Source of the DNA: Microcoleus sp. AS-A8
GTDB lineage: Bacteria > Cyanobacteriota > Cyanobacteriia > Cyanobacteriales > Coleofasciculaceae
NCBI GenBank assembly: GCA_039962225.1
Contig: JAMPKV010000007.1
Coordinates: 248,001-312,000 of the forward strand
Direction of reading: 5' to 3'
DNA: 64,000 nucleotides
Below, piece after piece: positions 22,573-30,925 of this stretch. How positions within the stretch are numbered: the first letter of the stretch is position 1; the number at the start of each line of letters is the position of its first letter. The notes under the pieces are model-generated. The model saw nothing but the letters and a program-made list of their open reading frames with translations. It was not told the origin of the DNA and ran no database searches. The translations under genes were made by a program, and so were the position numbers.

Positions 22573-23292
22573 ATGATTTTCGAGTTTCCATCTGAGGATG
22601 ATTGGCAGCGTATATCTCGCACTTTTCCGTTTAAGGAACTCAATATTCCAAACGATAGTTTCGGTCAATACGGAGCTGCAAGTAACGATTTCAACCTACT
22701 ATTTACGAAGACAGAACTGGAGGAATGGACAAAACATCTAAAAAATCGATTGTATGACGTTCACATGAGTTATGTAATGTTGTGCTTCTACTTTGAAAAA
22801 GGTATTCCAGACAAGGAATGGTTTATTTCGCCAGGACGGAATGGTGAGTCCGTTCAATATTTTCCACATTTCACCCAATATCACTTTCAAATAAAGAGTT
22901 GGTTTGATTACTATGTGGACACGTTCTATTACAAACTGTTTTCGGCACTGGATACTATAGGGCAGATTCTCAATATCAGGCATAACCTAGGGATAAAGAA
23001 ACCAGATTTAGGTAAGGTTATGAAAAAACTAGAAAAGATGCGTCCGGATATTCATAACGAGCTAAAGCGATTGAAAGACAAGTCTGCTTTCAAGCAAGCG
23101 AATGAACTGAGAAACGATATTACACATAACTTCTTACCAAGTAGCATAGGTGGAAGCATTACAAAATTTCAGGATGCACCTGCTTTAGGGATCGGAGAAT
23201 ATGTACCATCGGCAACTATTAAACAAAATGTTATCGATGTGCTTTATGTATTTGCCGATATCCTGAATTATCTCAAGAGAGATGATAAATAG
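22573..23292 (+). CDS. Second HEPN-like protein (Cthe_2314-type)
   Basis: 239 residues, mostly helical. FDYYVDTFYYKLFSALDTIGQIL (about 115-137) and the C-terminal R180-NDIT-H185 give the Rx4H motif and helix arrangement of Cthe_2314-like HEPN domains. The motif is intact, so RNase activity is possible. It follows the first HEPN gene by 82 bp. The pair could form a hetero-oligomer or be independent cassettes. Upstream sequence shows no strong ribosome-binding site. Confidence 0.75.
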   Translation: MIFEFPSEDDWQRISRTFPFKELNIPNDSFGQYGAASNDFNLLFTKTELEEWTKHLKNRLYDVHMSYVMLCFYFEKGIPDKEWFISPGRNGESVQYFPHFTQYHFQIKSWFDYYVDTFYYKLFSALDTIGQILNIRHNLGIKKPDLGKVMKKLEKMRPDIHNELKRLKDKSAFKQANELRNDITHNFLPSSIGGSITKFQDAPALGIGEYVPSATIKQNVIDVLYVFADILNYLKRDDK

Positions 23293-23350
23293 AGTTTTGC
23301 ACAGCCATAGCTGTGCAAGCGGATAACATTATCTATATCGATAGATCTTT

Positions 23351-23451
23351 GCGATCGCGTTTACCTTCCATCTCACTTCAAGCGTTGGGTTTCGTTTCGA
23401 GTTATATGTCACCGATGAGTTTAGCTGTTAGCGTTCCAAGGATGCGATCGC
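23351..23451. repeat. ~100-bp repeat, copy 1 of 3
   Basis: Bounded by GCGATCGC at both ends. The minus strand holds an open frame ending in a stop, LNSSVTYNSKRNPTLEVRWKV, conserved in all three copies. It lies between the HEPN pair and the Doc module. Confidence 0.8.
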
Positions 23452-23554
23452 TATGCTTGAAGATGTTATATAAGAATTTATACTCACAAAAAAGAGCTGT
23501 GTTAGTAGATAGATACAAGTGCTAGACTTTGTGGACTCCCAAAGAGGATTAGCT

Positions 23555-23752
23555 GTGGCTTCCATCACCATTAACATTCCAGACGCTCAATTACAGAAGT
23601 TGCAACAATTAGCACAGGAAAACGGAATCTCTCTTGAAGACTTGCTACGTGCAAGCATTGAGGATTGGCTCAGTTATCCAAAGAGCGAATTTGTCCAAGC
23701 GTCAAACTATGTGTTGAAGAAAAATGCTGAGTTATATCGACGCTTGGCATGA
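23555..23752 (+). CDS. Antitoxin of the Doc module (ribbon-helix-helix-like)
   Basis: 65 residues from GTG 23555 behind AGAGGA. The N-terminus ASITINIPDAQLQKLQQLAQENGISLEDLLRASIEDWL is an RHH-like DNA-binding fold. The C-terminal tail (PKSEFVQASNYVLKKNAELYRRLA) is the usual extension that threads into a Doc toxin's active site. The last four bases overlap the toxin start (ATGA), so the two are translationally coupled. It probably represses its own operon. Confidence 0.85.
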   Translation: MASITINIPDAQLQKLQQLAQENGISLEDLLRASIEDWLSYPKSEFVQASNYVLKKNAELYRRLA

Positions 23753-24141
23753 TACGTTACCTGACGCTAGTCGAAGTGCTTAATCTGCACCGTCAGATTA
23801 TCGAGCAGTCAGGAGGTGCTTTGGGTGTGCGTGACTTGGGTGCATTGGAATCTGCTCTAGCTCAACCTCGCATGACATTTGGCGGAGAAGATTTGTATCC
23901 AACGCTTGTTGATATGGCTGCTGCTGTAGGTTTCTCGATAGTGATGAATCATCCGTTTGTGGATGGCAATAAGCGCACAGGTCATGCGGCAATGGAAACG
24001 TTCCTGGTCTTGAATGGAATGGAGATTAGCGCTTCTGTCGATGAGCAAGAACAGGTTATCCTCGCGTTAGCATCTGGTAATTCAGGGCGTGAGTCGTTTG
24101 TCGAGTGGTTGAAGCAACATATCACAGCCATCGAACAGTAG
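23749..24141 (+). CDS. doc: Doc-type death-on-curing toxin
   Basis: 130 residues of the Fic/Doc fold with the complete active-site loop HPFVDGNKRTGH (about residues 68-79). Doc toxins phosphorylate elongation factor Tu and so stop translation. The length is normal and the motif intact, so the toxin is probably active unless its antitoxin is present. It forms a two-gene operon with the 23555 antitoxin. Confidence 0.92.
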   Translation: MIRYLTLVEVLNLHRQIIEQSGGALGVRDLGALESALAQPRMTFGGEDLYPTLVDMAAAVGFSIVMNHPFVDGNKRTGHAAMETFLVLNGMEISASVDEQEQVILALASGNSGRESFVEWLKQHITAIEQ

Positions 24142-24179
24142 CTTTAACTATTATCTACTACAGTAATGTATCAGTTGGA

Positions 24180-24279
24180 GCGATCGCGCTTACCTTCCAT
24201 CTCACTTTAAGCGTTGGGCTTCGTTTCGAGTTATCTGTTACTGATGAGTTTAGCCCTTAGCGTTCCAAGTATGCGATCT
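24180..24279. repeat. ~100-bp repeat, copy 2 of 3
   Basis: About 85-90% similar to copy 1, with the same minus-strand frame (LNSSVTDNSKRSPTLKVRWKV). It lies between the Doc and HicBA modules. One end has a degenerate GCGATC site. Confidence 0.8.
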
Positions 24280-24408
24280 GCGCTTCGCAGCAGCGCTTCG
24301 CTATCGCAGTTAGGTTGAGATTGTGATGGGCGATTGCCCAAGGGGCACCAGCAAAGCTGATCGCACAGCTACGCTAAAATCTAGGCACAGTACTCTGAGA
24401 GCTTGATT

Positions 24409-24609
24409 ATGAAAATTAAGGCAGTCATCTGGCAGGAAGATGGGGTATGGTGTGGTTCTGTACCTGCTCTACCAGGCTGTCACACTTGGGGAGAAAGCTA
24501 CGAGCAACTGTTGGAGATGCTAGAAGATGCTATTCAGGGTTGGCTGGAAGTTGCTAGTCAACAGGAAGAGCTTGAACCTGAGAAACAATTGATTGAGCTA
24601 TCTGTATGA
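24409..24609 (+). CDS. hicB: HicB-family antitoxin
   Basis: 66 residues with the partial RNase H-like HicB fold: MKIKAVIWQEDGVWCGSVPALPGCHTWGESYEQLLEMLEDAIQGWL, including the PALPGCHTWG turn. There is no C-terminal DNA-binding domain, so it is the short form of the family. It overlaps the downstream toxin gene by 4 bp (ATGA), with antitoxin first and toxin second. Confidence 0.92.
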   Translation: MKIKAVIWQEDGVWCGSVPALPGCHTWGESYEQLLEMLEDAIQGWLEVASQQEELEPEKQLIELSV

Positions 24610-24815
24610 AATCTGTTTCCGGTAAAGCTCTTTGTAAGATTGTTGAGCGATATGGTTGGGAACTAAAACGAGTCACTGGTAGCCATCATATCTACGCTCA
24701 TGAAGATATTAGGGCGATTCTCTCCATTCCTGTTCATGGTAATCGGGATCTGCCTACTGGAACTTTAAGAAGACTTCTCAAGGATGCTGAGCTTACTGAA
24801 GAAGACCTAGACTAA
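24606..24815 (+). CDS. hicA: HicA-family mRNA interferase toxin
   Basis: 69 residues of the double-stranded-RNA-binding-like HicA fold. The catalytic His lies in GSHHIYAH (about residue 27), followed by ILSIPVHGNRDLPTGTLRRLLKDAEL. HicA cleaves mRNA and tmRNA independently of ribosomes. It is complete and coupled to hicB. Confidence 0.92.
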   Translation: MKSVSGKALCKIVERYGWELKRVTGSHHIYAHEDIRAILSIPVHGNRDLPTGTLRRLLKDAELTEEDLD

Positions 24816-24898
24816 CAGCGCGATCATCCATCACGGTAGGTTGAGTTGACACAAGGAAATCCAACATCTACTTTTGCTCATCATCTATGCCAATAACA

Positions 24899-25000
24899 GC
24901 GATCGCGCCTACCTTCCATGTGACTTCAAGCGTTGGTTTGGTTTCAGGGTTATCTGTCACCCAAGAGTTTAGCCGTTAGCGTTCCAAGGGGAGCGATCGC
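24899..25000. repeat. ~100-bp repeat, copy 3 of 3
   Basis: GCGATCGC at both ends; minus-strand frame LNSWVTDNPETKPTLEVTWKVGAIA. It lies between HicBA and the 25040 module. Confidence 0.8.
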
Positions 25001-25039
25001 AAAGCTTGATATACTCATGAGATTTGACAATCAAATTCC

Positions 25040-25381
25040 ATGAGCGGCATTGACCGTGACATTATCCTCGACCTCCGGCATATCGCCAAACATCTACCCG
25101 ATACAACTCCAGTGCAAAGGTTATTGAGACGAGGACGATCAGCTCACGTTTTTAACGATGATGCCACAATGGATAGAATTGCCCAAGCCATTATAGAAAC
25201 AGGAGAATATACAGGCATCATCAGAGGATATGAGCGTTACGGGTTATTTTTTACTGAACCCATTGGTTACAGAATCAATCCTGATGATGGTTCCCGAACT
25301 CCACTATTCTATGGAGAGGTGAAAATTGATACAGAAAACCGATATCACGTCATCCCCCGCACTCGACCCAGTGAGGGATAA
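25040..25381 (+). CDS. Small DUF6972-like protein, possible toxin
   Basis: 113 residues. The C-terminal part (ETGEYTGIIRGYERYGLFFTEPIGYRINPDDGSRTPLFYGEVKIDTENRYHVIPRTRPS) resembles cyanobacterial proteins of the DUF6972 type and the beta-rich core of small RNase-like toxins. It has a conserved-looking Arg/Tyr/His pattern and no signal peptide. It overlaps the next gene slightly, consistent with a two-gene module. A toxin role is inferred from the neighbourhood and not shown. Confidence 0.65.
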   Translation: MSGIDRDIILDLRHIAKHLPDTTPVQRLLRRGRSAHVFNDDATMDRIAQAIIETGEYTGIIRGYERYGLFFTEPIGYRINPDDGSRTPLFYGEVKIDTENRYHVIPRTRPSEG

Positions 25382-25598
25382 TTGGCACTTTACAGAAGTC
25401 TGGATCGATCCAATGTTGTCACCTCCATATGTATTACTACTCCTGAGCAACCAAGCAGGACACTGTTGCGTGTACGATCCTGCCGAAGGTTACAAGGTGA
25501 TATTTAGCAGTTCAACCTACCAAGAAGCGCAGAATTGGCTGCTAGAAGATGAATATGAGCCAATTGAAGGGCGACTCTGTGCATCTGACTTTCAGTAG
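25374..25598 (+). CDS. Small protein paired with the 25040 gene, possible immunity protein
   Basis: About 74 residues if started at GTG 25374, which overlaps the upstream stop by 8 bp; a longer TTG start at 25326 is possible. Content: NWHFTEVWIDPMLSPPYVLLLLSNQAGHCCVYDPAEGYKVIFSSSTYQEAQNWLLEDEYEPIEGRL. It is acidic and compact, a pattern common in immunity or antitoxin proteins. No named family recognised. Confidence 0.6.
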   Translation, partial: RDNWHFTEVWIDPMLSPPYVLLLLSNQAGHCCVYDPAEGYKVIFSSSTYQEAQNWLLEDEYEPIEGRLCASDFQ

Positions 25599-25698
25599 AG
25601 TGCGATCTGCTGAAAGCAGCAGCGCAACGCTCTCGCAAGCTTGCTGACGGTAGTTTTATTGCTTCATTATTGGGTAAAGAAGTGAACCGTTGAAGCTC

Positions 25699-25812
25699 AT
25701 ACCAATTCTCTATGAAGTTGCACTTTATGAACCCCCGGCTATCGCCGTCCCCCTTATTAAGGAGGACTACAGGGGGTAATCAATTAAGTGTATTGTTACT
25801 GAGAAATGGTAT
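25699..25812. mobile_element. MITE-like element (114 bp)
   Basis: Terminal inverted repeats ATACCAATTCTC / GAGAAATGGTAT (one mismatch) with a short G/C-rich inverted core and no open frame. A different family from the ATACCAAGTTGC element, though the first six bases are shared. Confidence 0.7.
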
Positions 25813-25879
25813 CACAACCGATTAACAACCCCTTGCACTTAACTGCCAATCAACTTGAGCCTTGCAATACTGTGAACTG

Positions 25880-26401
25880 ATGAGTTGTGTACTCGAAACA
25901 ATACGATTACAGCTTCGTTCTTGCCAGATAGAGGATGTTCAAATTGTCCACATACTCTGGATAAATGACTGCATTCGCTATTTCCTCTTCGACAACCGAG
26001 TAATTTCGTTGGACGAGGCACAATCCTTCGTTGAGGACAGCCTTGCAAACTTTGAACAGCATGGGTATGGAATCTGGCTAGTTTTTGAGCGCGGCAATGA
26101 CAGTCTCGTCGGTTTTGCTGGCTTCTTGCCTTCACAAGAAGGGACTCCCAGTTTAATTTACGGAATTCATCCTAATCGCTGGGGATGTGGTTACGCCACG
26201 GAAGCCACCAGTGCCGTGTTGAATTATGCACTGGAAAATCTTGCTCTGTCCAAGGTGAGGGCGGATGTAGACGAACCGAATGTTGCATCTGTGCGAGTAC
26301 TTGAGAAGCTACGCATGAGGCGAATCGGTGACGCAGTCGTTAATGGGCATCCACTTATTTATTTTGAGCGCTCGCGCTCGGAGGAGTCAATCAATAGTTA
26401 A
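25880..26401 (+). CDS. GNAT acetyltransferase (RimJ/RimL type)
   Basis: 173 residues from ATG 25880. RimL-like start (LETIRLQLRSCQIEDV), acetyl-CoA-binding strand and loop in YGIHPNRWGCGYATEATSAVLNYAL, and the C-terminal NVASVRVLEKLRMRRIG. It probably acetylates an amino group on a protein or small molecule. The substrate cannot be predicted. Confidence 0.87.
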   Translation: MSCVLETIRLQLRSCQIEDVQIVHILWINDCIRYFLFDNRVISLDEAQSFVEDSLANFEQHGYGIWLVFERGNDSLVGFAGFLPSQEGTPSLIYGIHPNRWGCGYATEATSAVLNYALENLALSKVRADVDEPNVASVRVLEKLRMRRIGDAVVNGHPLIYFERSRSEESINS

Positions 26402-26545
26402 CCGACTTAAGCTACTAATGGAGGCGGTAAGTTAAGAGTTATTTGGCACAAACAATAATAGAAACGTAGTGATCAGCAAAATGTTGATAATCGTATTAAA
26501 CTGCTGAAGTTGGCATTAGCAGAAATACAGAGGGGCATAAATCTT

Positions 26546-27184
26546 ATGTCAGATTGCGGTTGCAAGATGGAAGCGCGAAACAAGCAGGAGCGGAAAACCC
26601 TTCTCACCGTTCTTACTATCAACAGATTGATGTTTTTTATCGAGTTTGGCTTCGGGTTCTTGGCACAATCTATAGGACTCATTGCTGATTCCCTCGATAT
26701 GTTTGCCGATGCTTCTGTTTACGCTATCAGTTTGTACGCGATCGGTCGCAGTGTTTCACTTAAAACTAAAGCGGCTTTCATCAGTGGCATTACGCAAATA
26801 GCGCTAGCGTTGACGGCACTAGCGGATGTAATGCGTCGATTTATTTGGGGTAGTGAACCCATCAGTGGCTTAATCATAGGAATTGGTCTTCTTGCACTCA
26901 TTGCTAACGTTACCTGCTTGCTTCTGATCTCCAAGCATCGACAAAGAGATGTTAATATGAGAGCCTTGTGGATCTTTTCCAAAAATGACGTGATTGCGAA
27001 TTTAAGCGTTATTGTTTCTGGCGGTATTGTCGCGTTGACAGGTTCTCGGTATCCTGATTTTGTGATTGGATTCATGATTGCTGTTTTGGTATCGTGTGGT
27101 GGCTTTCAAATTTTACGCGAAGCTCGAACCTTATCAGTTGTGAACAATGAACGAAAACAAAGAACCCAATCAATTTTTTCGTAA
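26546..27184 (+). CDS. Cation diffusion facilitator family transporter
   Basis: 212 residues with six predicted membrane helices. The second helix holds ADSLDMFADASVYAISL, and the fifth FSKNDVIANLSVIVSGGIVA keeps the Asp but lacks the His seen in zinc transporters. The N-terminus MSDCGCKM could be a metal-binding patch. It lacks the long cytoplasmic C-terminal domain. Likely exports a divalent metal, identity unknown. Confidence 0.82.
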   Translation: MSDCGCKMEARNKQERKTLLTVLTINRLMFFIEFGFGFLAQSIGLIADSLDMFADASVYAISLYAIGRSVSLKTKAAFISGITQIALALTALADVMRRFIWGSEPISGLIIGIGLLALIANVTCLLLISKHRQRDVNMRALWIFSKNDVIANLSVIVSGGIVALTGSRYPDFVIGFMIAVLVSCGGFQILREARTLSVVNNERKQRTQSIFS

Positions 27185-27299
27185 TGAAAAGTTAGATGAA
27201 AATCAAATCTTTGTTGAGGTGCCCACCGATCAACAATCCCAGAAAATTAGATTGACACGACACACCTTAACAGCAATAAATGTCAAAGATTCACAATAG
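27147..27299 (+). CDS. Possible 50-residue protein overlapping the transporter gene
   Basis: An ATG frame starting inside the 3' end of the transporter gene and running to a TAG at 27297. It encodes a polar peptide (MNENKEPNQFF..., VEVPTDQQSQKIRLTRHTL). No domain. The overlap would fit translational coupling, but it may be a chance frame. Confidence 0.3.
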   Translation: MNENKEPNQFFRNEKLDENQIFVEVPTDQQSQKIRLTRHTLTAINVKDSQ

Positions 27300-27331
27300 T
27301 GAGAGTGGGCTAACCGTTCGCGTAGCGAGAA

Positions 27332-27859
27332 ATGATTGTGACAGACTATATTCTTCAGATAGCAACCAGCCTTGATGGATACATTGCAAGATTAGATGGG
27401 AGTATTGATTGGTTACCAGTCCCTGAAGAGGGTGGCGAAGATTACGGCTACACTAAATTTTACAATTCAATTGAAGCATTGGTCATGGGTGCTACCACCT
27501 ATGAACAGGTTTTAAGTTTTGGCGATTGGCCTTATCCAGGCAAATTTTCGTATGTTTTAACCACTCGAAATTTATCGACGACACGCACTGATGTACGTTT
27601 TGTGAAAGGTGGTGTTGAAGAAGTTGTAGAGGATGTCAAGAAGAAGGGTTATAAACGAGTTTGGTTGGTCGGAGGTGGAAAGGTTGCAGCCTCATTCATG
27701 GAGAAGGGATTAGTGAGCGAGTACATTATTGGAGTCATTCCCATTATCTTAGGAGCAGGTATCTCTCTGTATCAATCAGTACCAGAACAAAATCTCGATT
27801 TGATTGAGACAAACACTTTCTCTTCTGGTGTAGTCGGGCTTCGTTACAGGAAGAAGTGA
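27332..27859 (+). CDS. Dihydrofolate reductase/RibD-C family protein
   Basis: 175 residues. QIATSLDGYIARLDGSIDWL at the N-terminus, LVMGATTYEQVL, and a nucleotide-binding VWLVGGGKVAASFMEKGLV are characteristic of the RibD C-terminal/YyaP-YwjB reductase group. Likely an NADPH-dependent reductase with unknown substrate. Distinct from classical FolA. Confidence 0.87.
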   Translation: MIVTDYILQIATSLDGYIARLDGSIDWLPVPEEGGEDYGYTKFYNSIEALVMGATTYEQVLSFGDWPYPGKFSYVLTTRNLSTTRTDVRFVKGGVEEVVEDVKKKGYKRVWLVGGGKVAASFMEKGLVSEYIIGVIPIILGAGISLYQSVPEQNLDLIETNTFSSGVVGLRYRKK

Positions 27860-28083
27860 TACCTTGATTGATTGATTATCCATTGGCACGCGATCTAACA
27901 ATTGTTGTAGCCAACACTCAAAGCCATTCGTGTTGTGTTCAAGCGTCATTACTGCTGCTGAATGTACATTCAATAGCAAAAGCAGAATTATCTTGGCGAT
28001 CGCCACTTGGATGCGTCAACCTGAAAAACGCTGTAGTGTCTCCAAGTATAATCTCTACTATTTTCTGAACTTCCAGCCCAGCT

Positions 28084-28344
28084 ATGATTCACCCAAAGCA
28101 AGTCGATCGCTTCAACGGTTCACTCACCGAATTGGCAGAAGACCTAGGGAATCTTCAGTACGATGTCCTTGCAGAATTTCTCGGCTTACTTGCTGTCAAG
28201 ATTGAGCAGGATGCAAAAAAGGATAACGAACGTGGCAGAGTCAAGCTTGCAGCCTCATTGAAGCGATGCGCTGATGACCTGAAGAATGCGAAGGATGGGA
28301 TTACCCAAGCATGGACAATCTGTCAACCTTATATAAAAGATTAG
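28084..28344 (+). CDS. Small helical hypothetical protein
   Basis: 86 residues, predicted all-helical (FNGSLTELAEDLGNLQYDVLAEFLGLLAVKIEQDAKKDNERGRVKLAASLKRCADDLKNA). Composition fits a helical bundle. No family recognised and no tight operon link. Confidence 0.55.
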   Translation: MIHPKQVDRFNGSLTELAEDLGNLQYDVLAEFLGLLAVKIEQDAKKDNERGRVKLAASLKRCADDLKNAKDGITQAWTICQPYIKD

Positions 28345-28469
28345 AGCGAAAGCTGATCACCCAATTGGGTCAGCCAACAGGATGAAGTGTGATTTCCGTA
28401 ATCACTTGTAGCATGAGTGTAGTTAACTAAAGCTTAAATTGCTGCAACTGCCGCATCCTACGAAATTTT

Positions 28470-29474
28470 ATGACTACGCTAACCATCCGCCCTTATGCCG
28501 GGGAAGCCGATTTAGAAGCGATCGCACATCTCATAAACGCTTGTGAAGCAGTAGATCGCACGGATTCAGGTACATCTGTCTCCGAACTACGACAATCGTT
28601 TGATGACCCATCCGTAGACAAAGCCCGTAACATCTATCTTTGGAAAGATGCAGAAAATCAGATAATTGGAATAGGTCGGTTGTGGATTCCTCCAGCAGAC
28701 ACAGTCATTGATGGCTTTCTGGGGTTTCGCGTCCACCCCACGGCACGGGGCAAGGATCTAGAGAAACAGATCATTGCGTGGGGCGAGGGACGGATGCGCG
28801 AGATACAGCAAGAGCGTGGTGTGCTGATGAAGCTACGCTCTCGCTCTCGCGCCGATCAATCTGAGCACGTTGCCCTACTAGAAAGCTCCGGTTTCAGAGC
28901 CGATCGCTACTTCTTCACAATGGAGCGATCGCTCTCACTACCTATCTCAGAACCTCAACTGCCAGAAGGTTTTGTAGTGCGGGAGATGCAAGGAGAACAG
29001 GATATTCAGGCTTGGGTAGAGATGTACAACCAGGCGTTTATCGACCACTGGAATCATCATGAATTAACTGTCGAGCGAATGCGCCATGAATGGAAAAACC
29101 CATACTACAAACCCGAATTAGACTTGATTGCGACGGCAACCGATGATACCTTTGCAGCCTTCTGCCACTGTCATATCAATCCAGAAGACAACAAACGGAA
29201 CGGACGCCATGAAGGTTGGATTATCTGTCTGGGGACACGGCGAGGCTTTCGTCATCGAGGACTGGGACGGGCAATGTTGCTGGCTGGAATGCAGCGTTTA
29301 CAAACGGCTGGTGTAGAAATAGCCAAGCTTGGTGTTGATGTCGAGAACCCCACTGGTGCGCTTCGGCTTTACGAATCCGTGGGTTTTCAAAAAGCTTACA
29401 CTAACATCAGCTATGTCAAGGATGTGTCTAATACCGAGTTGCTGTCTAACGTAGAATTTAACGTAGACGCGTAG
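28470..29474 (+). CDS. Tandem-GNAT acetyltransferase
   Basis: 334 residues with two GNAT domains. The N-terminal domain (about 1-150) keeps strands but has a weak acetyl-CoA loop (VHPTARGKDLEKQI). The C-terminal domain (about 165-315) has a clear loop (GTRRGFRHRGLGRAMLLAGM) and the NPTGALRLYESVGF motif. Resembles mycothiol-synthase-like double-GNAT proteins in layout, but mycothiol is not expected in cyanobacteria, so the substrate is open. Confidence 0.87.
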   Translation: MTTLTIRPYAGEADLEAIAHLINACEAVDRTDSGTSVSELRQSFDDPSVDKARNIYLWKDAENQIIGIGRLWIPPADTVIDGFLGFRVHPTARGKDLEKQIIAWGEGRMREIQQERGVLMKLRSRSRADQSEHVALLESSGFRADRYFFTMERSLSLPISEPQLPEGFVVREMQGEQDIQAWVEMYNQAFIDHWNHHELTVERMRHEWKNPYYKPELDLIATATDDTFAAFCHCHINPEDNKRNGRHEGWIICLGTRRGFRHRGLGRAMLLAGMQRLQTAGVEIAKLGVDVENPTGALRLYESVGFQKAYTNISYVKDVSNTELLSNVEFNVDA

Positions 29475-29519
29475 CGGCTTGCCGCAGCGTCCCACAAAGG
29501 GCACTCCAGGACGCTGAGG

Positions 29520-29562
29520 TAAGAGAAAGAGAGAGTTATATGTTTGAATGCAACTTGGTATA
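29520..29562. mobile_element. Solo end of the ATACCAAGTTGC MITE
   Basis: GAGAAAG...ATGCAACTTGGTAT matches the right end of the 17551 element. No matching left end is nearby, so this is a truncated copy. Confidence 0.6.
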
Positions 29563-29586
29563 ACATTTTGATTTCCCTGTTACAGC

Positions 29587-29624
29587 AAAAAGACTGGAGT
29601 CGCAATTGACTCCAGTCTTTTTTG
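29587..29624 (+). terminator. Strong bidirectional intrinsic terminator
   Basis: Perfect 15-bp stem (AAAAAGACTGGAGTC with its complement, 29587-29601 and 29608-29622), a 6-nt loop, A-run before and T-run after. It terminates the GNAT transcript at 28470. Confidence 0.9.
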
Positions 29625-29688
29625 TTTCGCCCAAATTTGAATTTTGCCTATATCGTTAATTGAATTAAGAAGTACATGGTTTAGCAGT

Positions 29689-30093
29689 ATGTCGATTCAA
29701 GCAGGGAGAGAGGTGAAATTTACACAAGTCCTAGAGAAGTTAACCAAATGGAGACACGAACTGGTTGAGCAAATGAGGAATCCCAGCACAACTCAGCGAG
29801 TGAGAGAGGAGACGCTGCTATTGAAAAGTCAGCTCGATCACGCGATCGCCTGTCTCCAGATGTGTGAACGATACCAAATCTCACTCAATGCCAAAGTGAT
29901 GGAAATCCCTCCACCCCAAAATAGGCGTTCATCTAAATACTATTTAATGGATGACTGTGGCTCAACAGAGCGTGATTGTTGGACAGAGGTACAGGCTAAT
30001 GGCAAATCTCTTGCCGTTTCACCTGAAACTCTTCTGATTCAGCGGGACGCTGGTGCTTCTTGTTCAACCGTTAATTCTCAGCGTCGAGCTTAG
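29689..30093 (+). CDS. Hypothetical protein
   Basis: 134 residues from ATG 29689. The N-terminal half is a helical, charged coiled-coil-like region (VLEKLTKWRHELVEQMRNPSTTQRVREETLLLKSQLDHAIACLQMCERY). The C-terminal half is low in structure. No family recognised. Confidence 0.5.
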   Translation: MSIQAGREVKFTQVLEKLTKWRHELVEQMRNPSTTQRVREETLLLKSQLDHAIACLQMCERYQISLNAKVMEIPPPQNRRSSKYYLMDDCGSTERDCWTEVQANGKSLAVSPETLLIQRDAGASCSTVNSQRRA

Positions 30094-30141
30094 AGGCATG
30101 TATACTTTACCCTGCACTATGTGCCGCTTCGTTAACATACT

Positions 30142-30627
30142 TTATTGGGTCAGCTTGTAGGTTTTAACAATATCTTGTAGTAGACCTTCACAAGCATCTA
30201 GGAGCAAATCGATCACTTTGTCAAATCCCTCCGGTCCACCGTAATAGGGATCAGGGACTTCTCGCTCACCGTGATGGCTGGCAAAATCACACATCAGTCG
30301 TACTTTATCCCGATACTTTCCGACTGGATCGAGGGAGAGAATATCTCGATAATTCTCCCGATCCATGGCTAAAATTAGGTCGAAGGTTTCAAAATCCGAT
30401 TTTTGAAACTGCCGTGCTTGTCCCTTGAGCTTTATCCCCCGACGCAGAGCGGCTGTTGTCATGCGTCGATCTGGGGGAGAACCAATATGATAACCGCCAG
30501 TTCCAGCCGAATCACAGATAATGCTGTCAGTGAGACCTGTTTGTTCAATCAGGTGATTCATAATGTTCTCGGCGGATGGAGAACGGCAGATATTACCAAG
30601 GCAGACAAAAAGGAGTTTGCAGGACAT
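30142..30627 (-). CDS. Low-molecular-weight protein tyrosine phosphatase
   Basis: 161 residues. The phosphate-binding loop CLGNICRS (Cys9, CX5R) is near the N-terminus and the catalytic Asp is in VPDPYYGG (about residue 128), both in the usual places. Dephosphorylates phosphotyrosine; in bacteria often linked to exopolysaccharide control. Length normal, gene complete, monocistronic. Confidence 0.95.
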   Translation of the reverse strand: MSCKLLFVCLGNICRSPSAENIMNHLIEQTGLTDSIICDSAGTGGYHIGSPPDRRMTTAALRRGIKLKGQARQFQKSDFETFDLILAMDRENYRDILSLDPVGKYRDKVRLMCDFASHHGEREVPDPYYGGPEGFDKVIDLLLDACEGLLQDIVKTYKLTQ

Positions 30628-30925
30628 AGGTATAATACTTAGCTTCTTGTGCCGTCAGAACAACGACCAATTGTTAGACAATGAGAATCTTGCACGTTTG
30701 TGTCGGGAACAGTTATCGCTTCCTGTCCTACTCCGTGCAGGCTTCTCGCTGTACCAGTGTTAAGTTTAGCAACGAAACTGCCCCATGCTGCCGTTACTCC
30801 TCTTGAAACCGGATAGCTCAACTCAAGCTCAACCATTGGCACTGTCCTTCCGGCAAAAGTCCATTGGTTACCCTAAATGTCAAAGGATGCTGCCTGATTC
30901 CAGGGTAATTTAAGGAAAGTATTGA

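Noticed and set aside
30639-30842. 67-codon minus-strand frame between the phosphatase and the SGNH gene
   Set aside because: No ribosome-binding site and no recognisable sequence; short intergenic gap.
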